Part shown: positions 1 through 9,683 of the stretch, in pieces
How the letters are laid out: each line of letters begins with the position of its first letter
Position numbering within the stretch: the stretch's first letter is position 1
NCBI GenBank assembly: GCA_028694105.1
Contig: JAQUUC010000008.1
Span: forward strand, 34,230-98,229
DNA: 64,000 nt
Origin: Hespellia sp.
GTDB lineage: Bacteria > Bacillota > Clostridia > Lachnospirales > Lachnospiraceae
Direction: 5' to 3'
The notes under the pieces: model-generated
The model's database searches: none
Seen by the model: only the letters and a program-made list of their open reading frames with translations
Told to the model about the DNA's origin: nothing
Program-made: the position numbers and the translations under genes

Positions 1-1
1 A

Positions 2-1747
2 ATCCGAATGGAACATGCACGTGAGGAACTTTTATACACAGAAAAACCAATTGCTGAGATTGCTGTAGGATGTGGATTCTCGAACCCATCGGTATTTCAT
101 AAAAATTTCAAGGAATTTTATCGAATGACACCGAGTGAATTCCGAACGTCGAATCTTGTTGCTGCCAAAAACGAAACAACAGAAGATACCATTTCTCAGC
201 TAAACAAGTTCCTGTCAGATACTAAAAAAGAAAAAAAGACAATGACAGAAGTAAAGCGTATTTTTGCGGACTGTAACGTGTATCAGGAGCCTTCAGAAGC
301 AATGCTGAAATGCATGAATGCCGGGATGGCTGTGGATGTGCTGGAGCAACGAGTACAAAAACAGATTGCGGATATGGTCAGTCATTTGAATATCCACTAC
401 ATCCGAATATCGAATTTATTTGACTGGGATCTGAAGATTCGATCAGGACATGATACAGAACAGATGAATTTCGATAAGTTAGATGCAATTTTTGATTTCT
501 GTTTTGAAATAGGAGCAGTTCCAATGCTGGAATTACCGGAAAAACAGAAAAAAACAATTTCATCACTGGAAGAATATGCAGATACAGTACAGGATGAGTA
601 CCGTCCAGTCATTTGTACGATCAATGAATGGGAACGACTATTTTCGGCTTTTCTGGAGCATGTCATAGAGCGATATACAAGACAAAACGTTTCGCAATGG
701 GTGTTTGAAATAGCGTATGATATAGAGCATAGAACGGGAGCGGGGCAGCTTCCATTTGAAGAAATCTATTTATCCACATATCAATGTATTCGACATCATC
801 TTTTGGATGCAAAGATCGGAGCAAGTGAGTTGAATGCTGGTATGGATGAAGAGACTTTAAAACAACAGCTTCTGTGGTGGAAAGAGAGAGAAGAACGCCC
901 TCAATTTCTATCGCTTATGAGTTATCCGTATAAGGTGGAGCAAACAGGAGAAGGATATCCGCGCCTGACAGATATAGAGTCTGATATGCATTTCATCAGA
1001 AATGAAATTCGTTTATACCAAAAGTTACTAGAAGAAATAGAATATCCGGAAACACCGCTGTGGATTACCGAGTGGAACACTTCATTGTCGGAAAGAAATT
1101 TTTATAACGACAGCTGTGTAAAAGCATGCCATATGTTAGAGCAAATGACGGATAGCGTGGGTGAAATCGAGCTGATGAGCTACGGCATTGTCAGCGACTG
1201 GCATGCCAGCTTTTATGATGTGAAGACTCCAATCACTGGAGGTACCGGACTTGTTACAAAAGACGGACTTCACAAGCCGGCTTACTATGCATTTGAATTC
1301 TGGAGTATATTAGGAAACCGTGTCTTGAAAAAAGGTGAGAATTATATTATTACAGCATGCGAAGATGATTCAATTGCAATTCTTGCATTTAATAACTCTT
1401 TTTTTAATGAAACATATAAAATGAAAGAAGAGAATGAAATTCAGGTACAGGATCTGCCATATTTATTTCGAGAGCAGCAACCACTGCATTTATCACTATA
1501 CATGAAAAATGTTCGTGATGGAAAACGTAAAGTTACGAAATACACAGTTCGTGAATCGGAAGGAACCATTTTGGCGGAATGGAAAAAGATGGGATTCGTG
1601 GAAACGCTGAATCGGGCAGAAATTGAATATTTGGAAAAGATATGTATTCCCAGAATGAAAAATAGTTGGATTAATACGGAAGATGAGACGCTGAATTTGG
1701 ATATAACACTTGGAGAAAATGAGTTTCAACTGATCCTGATTTTCTAA
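2..1747 (+). CDS. AraC-type regulator fused to GH39-like domain (5' partial)
   Basis: The open frame runs in from the left window edge: codons before the listed ATG read in frame (Ile-Arg), and the protein begins inside the second half of an AraC DNA-binding domain (IAEIAVGCGFSNPSVFHKNF, then MTPSEFR). The real start is therefore outside the window. After a linker there is a region of about 450 residues resembling the GH39 beta-xylosidase fold, with ITEWNTSLSERNF matching the nucleophile strand. The usual WNEP acid/base motif is not seen; the matching place reads VFEIAYDIE. It is a paralogue of the complete gene at 43593. I infer a sugar- or glycoside-sensing transcription regulator rather than an active glycosidase. 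Confidence 0.85.
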   Translation: MRMEHAREELLYTEKPIAEIAVGCGFSNPSVFHKNFKEFYRMTPSEFRTSNLVAAKNETTEDTISQLNKFLSDTKKEKKTMTEVKRIFADCNVYQEPSEAMLKCMNAGMAVDVLEQRVQKQIADMVSHLNIHYIRISNLFDWDLKIRSGHDTEQMNFDKLDAIFDFCFEIGAVPMLELPEKQKKTISSLEEYADTVQDEYRPVICTINEWERLFSAFLEHVIERYTRQNVSQWVFEIAYDIEHRTGAGQLPFEEIYLSTYQCIRHHLLDAKIGASELNAGMDEETLKQQLLWWKEREERPQFLSLMSYPYKVEQTGEGYPRLTDIESDMHFIRNEIRLYQKLLEEIEYPETPLWITEWNTSLSERNFYNDSCVKACHMLEQMTDSVGEIELMSYGIVSDWHASFYDVKTPITGGTGLVTKDGLHKPAYYAFEFWSILGNRVLKKGENYIITACEDDSIAILAFNNSFFNETYKMKEENEIQVQDLPYLFREQQPLHLSLYMKNVRDGKRKVTKYTVRESEGTILAEWKKMGFVETLNRAEIEYLEKICIPRMKNSWINTEDETLNLDITLGENEFQLILIF

Positions 1748-1791
1748 AGATAAAACATTATTTAGTATGCAAAATGAATAGATAATAAATA

Positions 1792-1844
1792 AAACGCAAA
1801 AATTGACAATAATGTGTTGATTTTTGCGTTTCTTCTGTTTTTTG
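1792..1844 (+). terminator. Rho-independent terminator after the AraC/GH39 gene
   Basis: A 12-bp perfect stem (AAACGCAAAAAT / ATTTTTGCGTTT) with a 16-base loop is followed by a T-rich tract. It separates the regulator from the esterase gene. Confidence 0.75.
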
Positions 1845-1944
1845 ATAGAAATATGCAAGGATGTTAAGCGCAAAAAGGAGCAGAAAGATTATATCCGGAA
1901 GCGAAAGATTATAAAATAACAATATCAAAAATAGGAGGATTGCT

Positions 1945-3279
1945 ATGCATATTCAAACAAGAAAAGGAATAGTAGAAGGAAATGACTGTGGTTCCTATTA
2001 TGTATTTAAGGGAATTCCATATGCAAAGCCACCGATTGGTGAACTGCGCTGGAAAGCGCCACGGGAGATGGATGAATGGAATGGTATATATGAGGCAAAG
2101 ACATTTGGTAAAATTCCAATGCAGGATTTACCGACAGCAGATTTGCCTATTACGGGAAGGTTCCAAAAAGAATTTTATTCCGATGAAAGGTATATACCAG
2201 AGATGAACGAAGACTGTTTGTATCTGAATGTATGGATGCCTGCGGATGCAAAAGGAAAAAAACTTCCGGTTGCATTCTGGATTCACGGAGGTGGATTTGG
2301 AGGCGGCTTTAGCAGCGAGATTGAATTCGATGGGGAAAAGTATTGTGAAAAGGATGTTATCCTTGTTACGATAGGATACCGTGTCAATGTATTTGGTTTT
2401 CTTGCACATCCATGGTTAGACGCAGAAAATGAAAGAAATATTTCTGGAAATTACGGGATTTTGGATCAAATCGCAGCGTTAAAATGGACATATGAAAATA
2501 TCGCACAATTCGGTGGAGACCCAACGAATATCACTGTGTTTGGACAATCGGCTGGAAGCATGAGCACACAAGTGCTGGTATCAAGTGAACTTACAGATGA
2601 CATGATTTCGAAAGCAATCATGCAAAGCGGAATTTCTTGTGAGAAAGAAATCCTTGCGACTCCAACACTGAAAGAAGAGGAAGAAATCGGAGAGATATTT
2701 GTAGAACTCACGGGAACAAAGACAATACAGGAGTTACGGAATCTTTCTTCAGAAGAAATTATGGAAGCAAAACGCAAATTAGACGGTAAACTGTGGGCAC
2801 TGGGAAAAGGTCTTATGGTTGTGCCAAATAAAGATGGATATGTTTTAAAAGAAACAGTAAAAGAAACATGGAAAAACGGAAACATGAAGAGTATTCCATA
2901 TATGGCAGGTGTAGTAACAGATGATCTGGGAGCAACAGAGGAAGAAATAAAAGAAAAACGTACAGGACAGCTCATGGAAGAGTGTAAGAAATGGAGCCTG
3001 AAACGCGAAGAAATTCAGGGAGAAGGTGCTTACTTATATTTCTTCTCGCATGAATTACCGGGAGATGACTGGGGAGCATTCCATACGGGAGAAGTATGGT
3101 ATACGTTTGGTACTTTGGGAAGATGCTGGAGACCGATGACGGATGCGGACTATCAGTTGAGTGAAGAGATGGTTACATATTGGACGAACTTCATGAAGAC
3201 GGGAAATCCAGCAGACGAAGGAACAGAAGAGTGGCGGACATATACAGAAAGTGATGGATTTATCAGAGAGTTTAAATAA
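1945..3279 (+). CDS. Carboxylesterase type B
   Basis: An alpha/beta-hydrolase of the carboxylesterase type B (pNB-esterase) family. Visible motifs are FKGIPYAKPP near the N-terminus, EDCLYLNVW around residue 90, the oxyanion-hole loop HGGGFGGG at 114-121, and the nucleophile elbow GQSAG with Ser202. GAFHTGEVWYTFG near the C-terminus carries the likely catalytic His. At 444 residues it is somewhat shorter than the typical 480-500. There is no signal peptide, so it is cytoplasmic. A strong AGGAGG precedes the ATG. In this glycoside island it plausibly removes acyl groups from acylated plant glycosides; the substrate is inference. Confidence 0.9.
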   Translation: MHIQTRKGIVEGNDCGSYYVFKGIPYAKPPIGELRWKAPREMDEWNGIYEAKTFGKIPMQDLPTADLPITGRFQKEFYSDERYIPEMNEDCLYLNVWMPADAKGKKLPVAFWIHGGGFGGGFSSEIEFDGEKYCEKDVILVTIGYRVNVFGFLAHPWLDAENERNISGNYGILDQIAALKWTYENIAQFGGDPTNITVFGQSAGSMSTQVLVSSELTDDMISKAIMQSGISCEKEILATPTLKEEEEIGEIFVELTGTKTIQELRNLSSEEIMEAKRKLDGKLWALGKGLMVVPNKDGYVLKETVKETWKNGNMKSIPYMAGVVTDDLGATEEEIKEKRTGQLMEECKKWSLKREEIQGEGAYLYFFSHELPGDDWGAFHTGEVWYTFGTLGRCWRPMTDADYQLSEEMVTYWTNFMKTGNPADEGTEEWRTYTESDGFIREFK

Positions 3280-3302
3280 GAAGATAAGACCATAAGAAAA
3301 AG

Positions 3303-3360
3303 AGGCGTGTACAGCGTCTGATTTTTGAAAGAAAATCGGACAGGGTACAGGTCTTTTTTC
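3303..3360 (+). terminator. Terminator after the esterase
   Basis: A two-part hairpin (GTCTGATTTT / AAAATCGGAC with one wobble pair, and an outer GTAC pairing) ends in a run of six T. Confidence 0.7.
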
Positions 3361-3443
3361 TATTAAAAATTCTTGATATTAATGAAGAAATAAATTTTTG
3401 ATAACACTTTCTTTAAATATTAAATAAAGTCTTAAAAATACTG

Positions 3444-3472
3444 TTGACAAAAGAATGCAGATGCGTTATTTT
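3444..3472 (+). promoter_or_regulatory. Promoter for the first TIM-barrel pair
   Basis: TTGACA and TATTTT are separated by 17 bp, about 35 bp upstream of the chosen start codon. The ORF track begins its frame inside this promoter, which supports the downstream ATG as the true start. Confidence 0.6.
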
Positions 3473-3506
3473 AGATATAGAGATAGAAATCCAAGGAGGT
3501 AAAAAA

Positions 3507-4499
3507 ATGAAGGCAGTAGCAAGTTTTGGAATTGTTAATCCGGATACAAGCGGCCCGGGAGCGTTCTTAAGAGCTGCAAAATGGTATTGGGATGATCTTA
3601 CAGATATGTTCCCGGCAGCAGGCTTTTCGTCAATCATGATTCCCATGGTTCCGAATACAGAGAATGTGTCGAGAAATGGTGCTCCGATATGTACGGCATC
3701 GATTAAGACACGGTTTGGTACACCGGAGAAATATTTACAGTATTTAAATGATAAGGGCGTAGAAAATATAGAGGCAATTACTATTTCTGCACAAAGTCAG
3801 TTTAACAGTCTTTTTGAGACGGGACTTCCCATTGAGAAATTTTTCGATGCATTTTATGAACATGCAGAAGACACGGTGGAAGCACTGCAGCAGTTCAAGG
3901 GTAGTACATTACTTGTCTCTCCGACACCGGGCATTGGTTTCCTCAATCAAACATTTCAGGGAGATGAAGCGAAGATTCAGAAGTTCTTTGATGATGCTGC
4001 TGAATGCATGAACCGCATCGGTGAGAATTGTAAGAAAAACGATATTAATTTAGCGATTCGCAATGAGTACTGGACACTCATGAGAGGCGCTGAAATTAAT
4101 GATTTTCTAAAAAAAGTTGATACGAACCTTGTATCATACGCTCCGGATCCTGCACATCTGCACATTGCAGGTGTTAACCCGGTTGAATATTTTAAGACAT
4201 ATGCAAAACAGGCGAAAGCAGTCTGCTTTACAGATACAAAGTTCGTGGATGAATTAGACGTATATAAGACCATTTCACCAGAGTTCCCACAGGATGGACG
4301 CCTGCAGAGAGTGTATTATGATCTGGGATATGGAGATATGGATTTCGAGAAGATATACGGCATTTTGAAAGATACAGATTTTGACGGACCGGTTATTCTC
4401 GATTCGAAATATTCACTTGACATTCCAAAAGCAATCCTCAGAATGAGAACGTTTTGGAATAACCTGGAAAAAAATCATGCTGCGAAGGAGGTTAAGTAA
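3507..4499 (+). CDS. Sugar phosphate isomerase/epimerase-like TIM barrel, degenerate metal site
   Basis: A xylose-isomerase-like TIM-barrel protein (AP endonuclease 2 fold) of 330 residues. The start is the ATG 6 bases after AAGGAGG; the track's earlier start lies in a promoter. Compared with its neighbour encoded next, two metal ligands seem kept (RNEYW, PDPAH) and two changed: the FHLKDT His position reads VCFTDT, and the final Glu strand reads ILDSKY. It overlaps the next gene by one base (TAATG), so the two are translationally coupled. It is paralogous to the protein at 19298. It may be a non-canonical subunit or a reaction variant; the function is unknown. Confidence 0.85.
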   Translation: MKAVASFGIVNPDTSGPGAFLRAAKWYWDDLTDMFPAAGFSSIMIPMVPNTENVSRNGAPICTASIKTRFGTPEKYLQYLNDKGVENIEAITISAQSQFNSLFETGLPIEKFFDAFYEHAEDTVEALQQFKGSTLLVSPTPGIGFLNQTFQGDEAKIQKFFDDAAECMNRIGENCKKNDINLAIRNEYWTLMRGAEINDFLKKVDTNLVSYAPDPAHLHIAGVNPVEYFKTYAKQAKAVCFTDTKFVDELDVYKTISPEFPQDGRLQRVYYDLGYGDMDFEKIYGILKDTDFDGPVILDSKYSLDIPKAILRMRTFWNNLEKNHAAKEVK

Positions 4500-5434
4500 T
4501 GGAAAACAGAAATATTAATTATACATACATGACCAATCTTTGGGGCGTTATCAACTACAAGCAGATTAATAACTTTAACGAATGGTATATGGGGGATTTC
4601 GGCTCTGCTTATTATTATCAGGATTGGGATAAGATTCTTAGATATTTTGCCGGAGCAGGATTTAAAGGAATCGAGATTATGGTATTCTCAGTTCCAAGTA
4701 TTCGAAACGCCTTTGGCTCAATGAAGAATTTCAAAGAGTTCGCACAGGAGAGAGGAATTGAAAGAATCACAGGAATGTTCTCCCACCACGTTGGGTCACA
4801 GGATAAGAGAAACCACGCAGACATCTTTGCGTATGAGCAGCAGGCAATTGATGCACTTGCAGAGTGTGACGGTGTAAACCTGATTGTACAGCCGGCCGGT
4901 CAGTATTATGGAACAGGTCCTCTTGATGAAGATGGATTAAAGAATGTTGCAGAATGTATGAATACGGTAGGACGCATGTGCGCAGATAAAGGATTGGCAG
5001 TTTCTATTCATAATGAATTCTGGTGCGCTGTTAACAAGTATGACCATGAAAAATTCCTTGAGATGACAGATCCGAATTACGTATACTATTGTCTCGATAC
5101 TGCGCAGGTAGCGATTATGGGAAAAGATATCCTGAATTTCTATGATACCTATCATGACAGAGTTCAGTATTTCCACTTAAAGGATACAACGTATGTAAAT
5201 GCACCGGATGAAAAACGCTTTGGTGCAGGAGCTGAATTCGATGAGAAGGGTGGCCGCTGGTTCTGGGAACCGGGCGGCGGAGTTTTAGATTTCAAAGGCT
5301 TGTTAGAACTCATGAAAAAGCACAATCATAAAGGCTGGGTCGGAATTGAATCTGATGGAACACCAGATCCACTGTCAACTATTTTATTAACAAAGAACTA
5401 TATTGATACCGTTCTTGATCCAATTTACAAATAA
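4499..5434 (+). CDS. Sugar phosphate isomerase/epimerase-like TIM barrel
   Basis: A 311-residue xylose-isomerase-like TIM barrel with an intact-looking divalent metal site: Glu in HNEFW, Asp in LDTAQ, His in YFHLKDT and Glu in GIESDG. Family members isomerise or epimerise sugars, and in Gfo/Idh-linked pathways they process 3-oxo sugars. It is read with a one-base overlap from the preceding barrel and is a close paralogue of the protein at 20278, so the whole pair is duplicated. The substrate cannot be read from the sequence. Confidence 0.9.
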   Translation: MENRNINYTYMTNLWGVINYKQINNFNEWYMGDFGSAYYYQDWDKILRYFAGAGFKGIEIMVFSVPSIRNAFGSMKNFKEFAQERGIERITGMFSHHVGSQDKRNHADIFAYEQQAIDALAECDGVNLIVQPAGQYYGTGPLDEDGLKNVAECMNTVGRMCADKGLAVSIHNEFWCAVNKYDHEKFLEMTDPNYVYYCLDTAQVAIMGKDILNFYDTYHDRVQYFHLKDTTYVNAPDEKRFGAGAEFDEKGGRWFWEPGGGVLDFKGLLELMKKHNHKGWVGIESDGTPDPLSTILLTKNYIDTVLDPIYK

Positions 5435-5507
5435 TCATACGAAATGTAAATGACGAGAACTTCATCATAAGAACAAAAATTAAATCAAATTTTAGGAGGA
5501 AGAAAAA

Positions 5508-5999
5508 ATGGATACACAGTTTGCAAAATTTTTACAGATCGGAATTATCGTAGAGAACGTAGAGGAGACAATCAAACATTATGAAGAATACGGCGTTGGT
5601 CCATGGAGAGTCAGCCCGTTGGATTCAGATGAATTTCCAGATTTCTCAATGAACGGCAAAAAAGAAAGACTTCAGACAATCATGGCATTCTGCGATTATG
5701 CAGGATTTGAATTAGAGTTAATTCAGCCAATCAGCGAAAGCCCATACAAGACATGGTTAGAGGAACATGGCCCTGGAATGCATCACATTGCTCTGATTAC
5801 AAAAGATGATTTTGGAAAAGTAATTGAACAGCACAAAGAACTCACAGGAAGAGATCCGTGGTTATGGTGCAAAGATCCTCAGATTGGAATGGAGTTTGCA
5901 TACCTTGATTTACATAAAGAATTAGGCTTATTCCTTGAAGTTTACAATGAAGATAAGAAGGGCGGCTTAGACGCTAACTTCAAATTACCAGAAGAGTAA
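5508..5999 (+). CDS. VOC (glyoxalase/methylmalonyl-CoA epimerase-like) family protein
   Basis: A 163-residue vicinal-oxygen-chelate protein. Two beta-alpha-beta-beta-beta units are recognisable: FLQIGIIVENVEETIKHY at the start and GPGMHHIALITKD around residue 90, then LGLFLEVY. His93 and the late Glu fit VOC metal ligands, but the first ligand, often His in the opening strand, reads Gln. AGGAGG lies upstream. It sits between the TIM-barrel pair and an aldo/keto reductase, so an isomerase or lyase acting on an oxidised sugar or ring-cleavage intermediate is possible; this is inference. Confidence 0.8.
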   Translation: MDTQFAKFLQIGIIVENVEETIKHYEEYGVGPWRVSPLDSDEFPDFSMNGKKERLQTIMAFCDYAGFELELIQPISESPYKTWLEEHGPGMHHIALITKDDFGKVIEQHKELTGRDPWLWCKDPQIGMEFAYLDLHKELGLFLEVYNEDKKGGLDANFKLPEE

Positions 6000-6115
6000 A
6001 AAGCAAAAGAGTATACGCTAGACGAGCAAGATAAAATAGCAAATGATATAAGGATCAGAACAAGAAATAGAACAATTCAGAAATTAGAAATAAACGAAAA
6101 AGTGGAGGCAAAGTA

Positions 6116-7081
6116 ATGGAATACGTAAAATTTGACGGTATTGATAAAAAAGTAAGTAAATTCTTCATGGGAACATTCGGTATGTTCCCAGATAATAAAG
6201 AGAAACATTTTCAGACATTAGATGCAGCATATGATCTTGGAATCACAGCAATCGACACAGCAAGAGCATATGACTCAGAGCCAACAGTAGGTGAATGGCT
6301 TGAATCACGCGGAGTACGTGAGAACATCGTATTACTTTCAAAAGGTGCTCATCCAACAGATTACAGAGAGAGAGTAACACCATATGATATCGATTCGGAT
6401 CTTGCAGAGACACTTGCAGAGCTTCGTACAGATTATCTTGATATCTATCTTCTTCACAGAGATAACCTTGCACTTCCGGTTGGACCAATCGTTGAAAAGC
6501 TGAATGAACATCAGGCAGCAGGCAGAATCAAAATCTTTGGAGGATCAAACTGGACACACGAACGTTTAGAAGAAGCAAATGAATATGCATATGCTCATAA
6601 CCTGATACCGATGTCAGTTTCTTCTCCAAACTACAGCTTAGCTGAGCAGGTTAAGAATCCATTTGCACCAGGATGTGTAACAATCGCTGGTAACAAGAAT
6701 GCAGATGCACAAGCATGGTACACAAAGAATCAGATGCCAGTACTTGCATATTCTTCATTGGCCAGAGGATTATTCTCAGGAAGAATCACAAGAGAATTAC
6801 TGGCAAATGATCCAGAAGCAATTGATATGTTCTGTCGTATCGGATACTGCTACGAAGAGAACTTCGTAAGATTAGACCGTTGTAAAGAAATTGCTGAAGA
6901 GAAAGGATGCACAATTCCTCAGGTTGCAATGGCTTATGTTCTTGACAGCCCACTGAATGCATTCCCAATCATCGGAGCAGCGAACAGAAGCGAAATTGAG
7001 TCATCACTTGGCGCATTAAATGTAAAACTCACACCACAGGAAGTGCTTTATCTTGAACTTAAGGCCGATACTAGAAAATAG
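6116..7081 (+). CDS. Aldo/keto reductase
   Basis: A 321-residue NAD(P)H-dependent aldo/keto reductase. The catalytic tetrad is visible: Asp and Tyr in IDTARAYDSE, Lys in LLSKGAH, and His in YLLHRDN. C-terminal FPIIGAANRSEIESSL matches the cofactor-phosphate binding stretch. GGAGG lies upstream. The gene is last in the esterase-side group and precedes a ROK regulator. It likely interconverts a carbonyl and an alcohol on a sugar or aglycone; the substrate is unknown. Confidence 0.9.
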   Translation: MEYVKFDGIDKKVSKFFMGTFGMFPDNKEKHFQTLDAAYDLGITAIDTARAYDSEPTVGEWLESRGVRENIVLLSKGAHPTDYRERVTPYDIDSDLAETLAELRTDYLDIYLLHRDNLALPVGPIVEKLNEHQAAGRIKIFGGSNWTHERLEEANEYAYAHNLIPMSVSSPNYSLAEQVKNPFAPGCVTIAGNKNADAQAWYTKNQMPVLAYSSLARGLFSGRITRELLANDPEAIDMFCRIGYCYEENFVRLDRCKEIAEEKGCTIPQVAMAYVLDSPLNAFPIIGAANRSEIESSLGALNVKLTPQEVLYLELKADTRK

Positions 7082-7152
7082 AAATGTATTGTGTTAAAAT
7101 AGTATTTAGTAAAAGTCTTTAACAAACTAGAGAAAGATAATGGTGCGAGAAT

Positions 7153-8340
7153 ATGAGAGTTGCTAATACTATGGAAATACGTTTACAAAATGCGTTAAAT
7201 ATTATGAATGATATTGAGTGCAATCCGGGAACTACGAATACGGAGATTGCACTCAAGAGAGGACTGAGTGTTCCGACAATATCTAATATTGTGAACATTC
7301 TAAAGTCCACGGAGATGGTAATGACAACTGGAACCGGAGAATCTTCCGGAGGAAGACGACCAATCCAGTTGTGCCTGAATCCGAAATGTCAATATTCGAT
7401 AGGTGTCAGTATTGCGAGACATACGGTATATGTGGTGCTGACTGATTTTGAAGGTCATGTTTGCGAAAAGGAAAAACACTATATTCAGTTTGAAGAAAAC
7501 GAAACATATTGGAATGAAATTAAAACTTTAATAGAGCAGATGCAAAGGAAAGCACCAATGCCATGTGAAGTGGGAATTGCATTGCCGGGATTCGTGGACT
7601 ATGGACAAAATATTGTGTTTAACACACATACGTTAGGAGTACCAGCGATATCATTAGAGGAGCTTCATAGAATTCTTGGTGAAAGCGTGACGGTTGACGA
7701 TTCATGTAAACTGGCTGCTATGGCCCAGATATTCGGAAAATCAGACATAGAAGATCATTTCTTTATTCTGCTGAGCAGGCGCGTGAGCGGAATTATGATA
7801 CAAAACGGCAACGTATTAAAGTTAAAGTCTTCAAGTCTTGACATCGGCGCGATGTTGATTAATATGGCCGATAGCGAAGGCATGTATGGAGTGCCGGGAA
7901 GCTTTCTGGATTTGTGTACCGCTAGTAGAATTATTGATATTATAAAAGAAAAGTATGAAATCACAAGATATGAGGATTTTTTTGGGGAAATAGAGAAAGG
8001 CAACCGTGAGTTTGCAGAAATCTGGGAATCCTATCTGAAGAATCTGTCAATTGCAATCTATAATATTTATTCGGTTTTCAGAGCGAATATTGTTATTGGT
8101 GGAGAAATGGGAAGATTTATTGAACCATATATACAGGTGTTAGACGGACATGTTCGTGAAGTGTGTCCGGAAAACACGGAGAATATAATGATTCAGTGTA
8201 GTATTTTAGGAGAATATGATGAAGCATATGGAGCTGCTTTGGCGACTCGTGATTCATATTTGCGTCATCAGCTTCCTGAAGTATTAAAAAATTCAGCAGT
8301 TACAGTACCTTCTCAGACAAAAAAGTCAAAACATAAATAA
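7153..8340 (+). CDS. ROK family (NagC/XylR-like) transcriptional regulator
   Basis: A 395-residue protein with an N-terminal winged helix (TNTEIALKRGLSVPTISNIV) followed by GGRRPIQL and a ROK/ASKHA fold (YSIGVSIARHTVYVVLTDF; GIALPGFVD). The usual CxCG zinc motif of ROK proteins is not seen. The ribosome binding site is weak, which fits a regulator. It is immediately upstream of the first thiolase/DUF35 pair and resembles the second ROK protein at 22538. It probably represses a nearby operon in the absence of a sugar inducer; the target is inference. Confidence 0.88.
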   Translation: MRVANTMEIRLQNALNIMNDIECNPGTTNTEIALKRGLSVPTISNIVNILKSTEMVMTTGTGESSGGRRPIQLCLNPKCQYSIGVSIARHTVYVVLTDFEGHVCEKEKHYIQFEENETYWNEIKTLIEQMQRKAPMPCEVGIALPGFVDYGQNIVFNTHTLGVPAISLEELHRILGESVTVDDSCKLAAMAQIFGKSDIEDHFFILLSRRVSGIMIQNGNVLKLKSSSLDIGAMLINMADSEGMYGVPGSFLDLCTASRIIDIIKEKYEITRYEDFFGEIEKGNREFAEIWESYLKNLSIAIYNIYSVFRANIVIGGEMGRFIEPYIQVLDGHVREVCPENTENIMIQCSILGEYDEAYGAALATRDSYLRHQLPEVLKNSAVTVPSQTKKSKHK

Positions 8341-8349
8341 TTGGACTCT

Positions 8350-8373
8350 ATTTCAAATATATGTATTTGAAAT
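8350..8373. promoter_or_regulatory. Perfect inverted repeat before the first thiolase-like gene
   Basis: Two 10-bp arms (ATTTCAAATA / TATTTGAAAT) are separated by 4 bp, ending four bases before the ribosome binding site of the thiolase-like gene. It could be an operator for the adjacent ROK protein or an mRNA hairpin controlling translation. Confidence 0.55.
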
Positions 8374-8389
8374 GATGGGAGAAGCGAAA

Positions 8390-9673
8390 ATGGTAGAAGG
8401 AAAATTAGGAAGATTCTCAAGGAGTGTCTCGGTTATCGGAATTGGCGCAACACCATTCTGTATTATCGATGATGACCCGGAGATGAAAGGTTTGACAGAA
8501 GGAGAGTTTTTTGGACATGCGGCACTTATGGCAATGGCGGATGCTGGTTTAGAACCAAGAGATATTGATTATTTTTATCATGGAGCAGCAAATCCAAAGT
8601 TCTTTAACTTTGCAGCAACACCAAATATGCAGGTGGCTGAGTGGTTCGGCATGAGAGGAAAAGGGTCTGTTCACCATTCGGAAGCATGTTGTTCGGGATA
8701 TGTCGGATTGGAAGAAGCTGTAAAGGATGTAGCCAGTGGCGCGCATGATATTGTATTGTCAGGTTGTGTGGAGATGGCATGCGGTTTGCCAGTGACACAC
8801 AAACCGGCACATATTCGAAAACCAATTTCTTTGGAGGATGTGCTGCCTGATTTAGAAGCAATTATGGACCGTGCATATACACGGGCACTCGGCGCAGGAC
8901 ATATCGGACAGGATGACTGGATTGATTTATATAGAAATGAATATCATCTAACAGAAGAACAGATTGATGAAGTCCTTAATAAGATGTCTTATGACGGAAG
9001 ACGGGCGGCGGCACTGAATCCGCTTGCAATGCTACGTACACCATTCGAGGAATTAGCAAAGAATGTTGGAATGGATGACCCGATGGAGTATCTGCGCTCA
9101 TCATACAATCCAAAGACAACGCAGTATCTCAGAGGAACAGGAAATGCACCTTCCGCAGATGGAGCGGCATGTGTCATTGTGTGCCCGACAGAGATGGCAC
9201 ATAAGTTCAAACAGAAACCAATAGAGGTTCTTGGTATTGGCGCATCCTGTCTTGAATTGATGCAGCCTCATAATGAAAAGGAAATTACAAAAGAGGCAGC
9301 ACGTCAGGTATACGAGGCAACTGGCCTTTCACCGGACGATATTGATCTTCTCCTTGTAAATGACTTCGTTCTGCCATCACAGCTCTTAGCAGCAGAAGAG
9401 GTTGGTTATCTTCCAAAAGGAGAAGGCTGGAAATGGGTCATGGAAGGCAGAACAGCATTTGATGGGGACAGACCAATCAATCCACATGGTGGAAGAACCT
9501 CATACGGTCACGCATATGGCGCATCCGGAATGGCTGATGTCTATGAAGCAGTTCTTCAGCTGCGTGGTCAGGCAGGTCCAAGACAGGTGAAAAACAACCC
9601 GAAAACAGCTATGCTTCGTGGATTTGGAGGCGGTCAGAACTGTCGTATTCCTATCCTTAGAACAGTGGATTAG
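8390..9673 (+). CDS. Thiolase-like protein (DUF35-partnered type)
   Basis: A thiolase-superfamily protein. I chose the ATG 8 bases after GGGAG instead of the track's upstream ATG, which lies next to an inverted repeat; this gives 427 residues and matches the paralogue at 39607. The nucleophile is likely Cys100 in EACCSG. The late catalytic His is His374 in GGRTSYGHAYGASG, and VNDF sits where thiolases have NEAF. The C-terminal GGGQN replaces the second-Cys CGGG of true thiolases. Such proteins act with an OB-fold DUF35 partner, encoded next. Known relatives include PhlC (phloroglucinol C-acylation) and Ltp2 (retro-aldol C-C cleavage). The substrate here is unknown. Confidence 0.88.
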   Translation: MVEGKLGRFSRSVSVIGIGATPFCIIDDDPEMKGLTEGEFFGHAALMAMADAGLEPRDIDYFYHGAANPKFFNFAATPNMQVAEWFGMRGKGSVHHSEACCSGYVGLEEAVKDVASGAHDIVLSGCVEMACGLPVTHKPAHIRKPISLEDVLPDLEAIMDRAYTRALGAGHIGQDDWIDLYRNEYHLTEEQIDEVLNKMSYDGRRAAALNPLAMLRTPFEELAKNVGMDDPMEYLRSSYNPKTTQYLRGTGNAPSADGAACVIVCPTEMAHKFKQKPIEVLGIGASCLELMQPHNEKEITKEAARQVYEATGLSPDDIDLLLVNDFVLPSQLLAAEEVGYLPKGEGWKWVMEGRTAFDGDRPINPHGGRTSYGHAYGASGMADVYEAVLQLRGQAGPRQVKNNPKTAMLRGFGGGQNCRIPILRTVD

Positions 9674-9683
9674 GAGGAAAAAC

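Noticed and set aside
1496-1873. 125-residue minus-strand ORF
   Set aside because: It lies antisense to the AraC/GH39 gene and its terminator, has low-complexity Phe/Ile-rich sequence and no ribosome binding site. It is treated as a shadow, as are the other minus-strand ORFs except TetR and LysR.
8390-9673. Conventional acetyl-CoA acetyltransferase or FabF/KAS assignment
   Set aside because: The C-terminal second-Cys motif of thiolases is absent, the NEAF motif is altered, and a DUF35 partner follows, so the DUF35-dependent thiolase-like class fits better.
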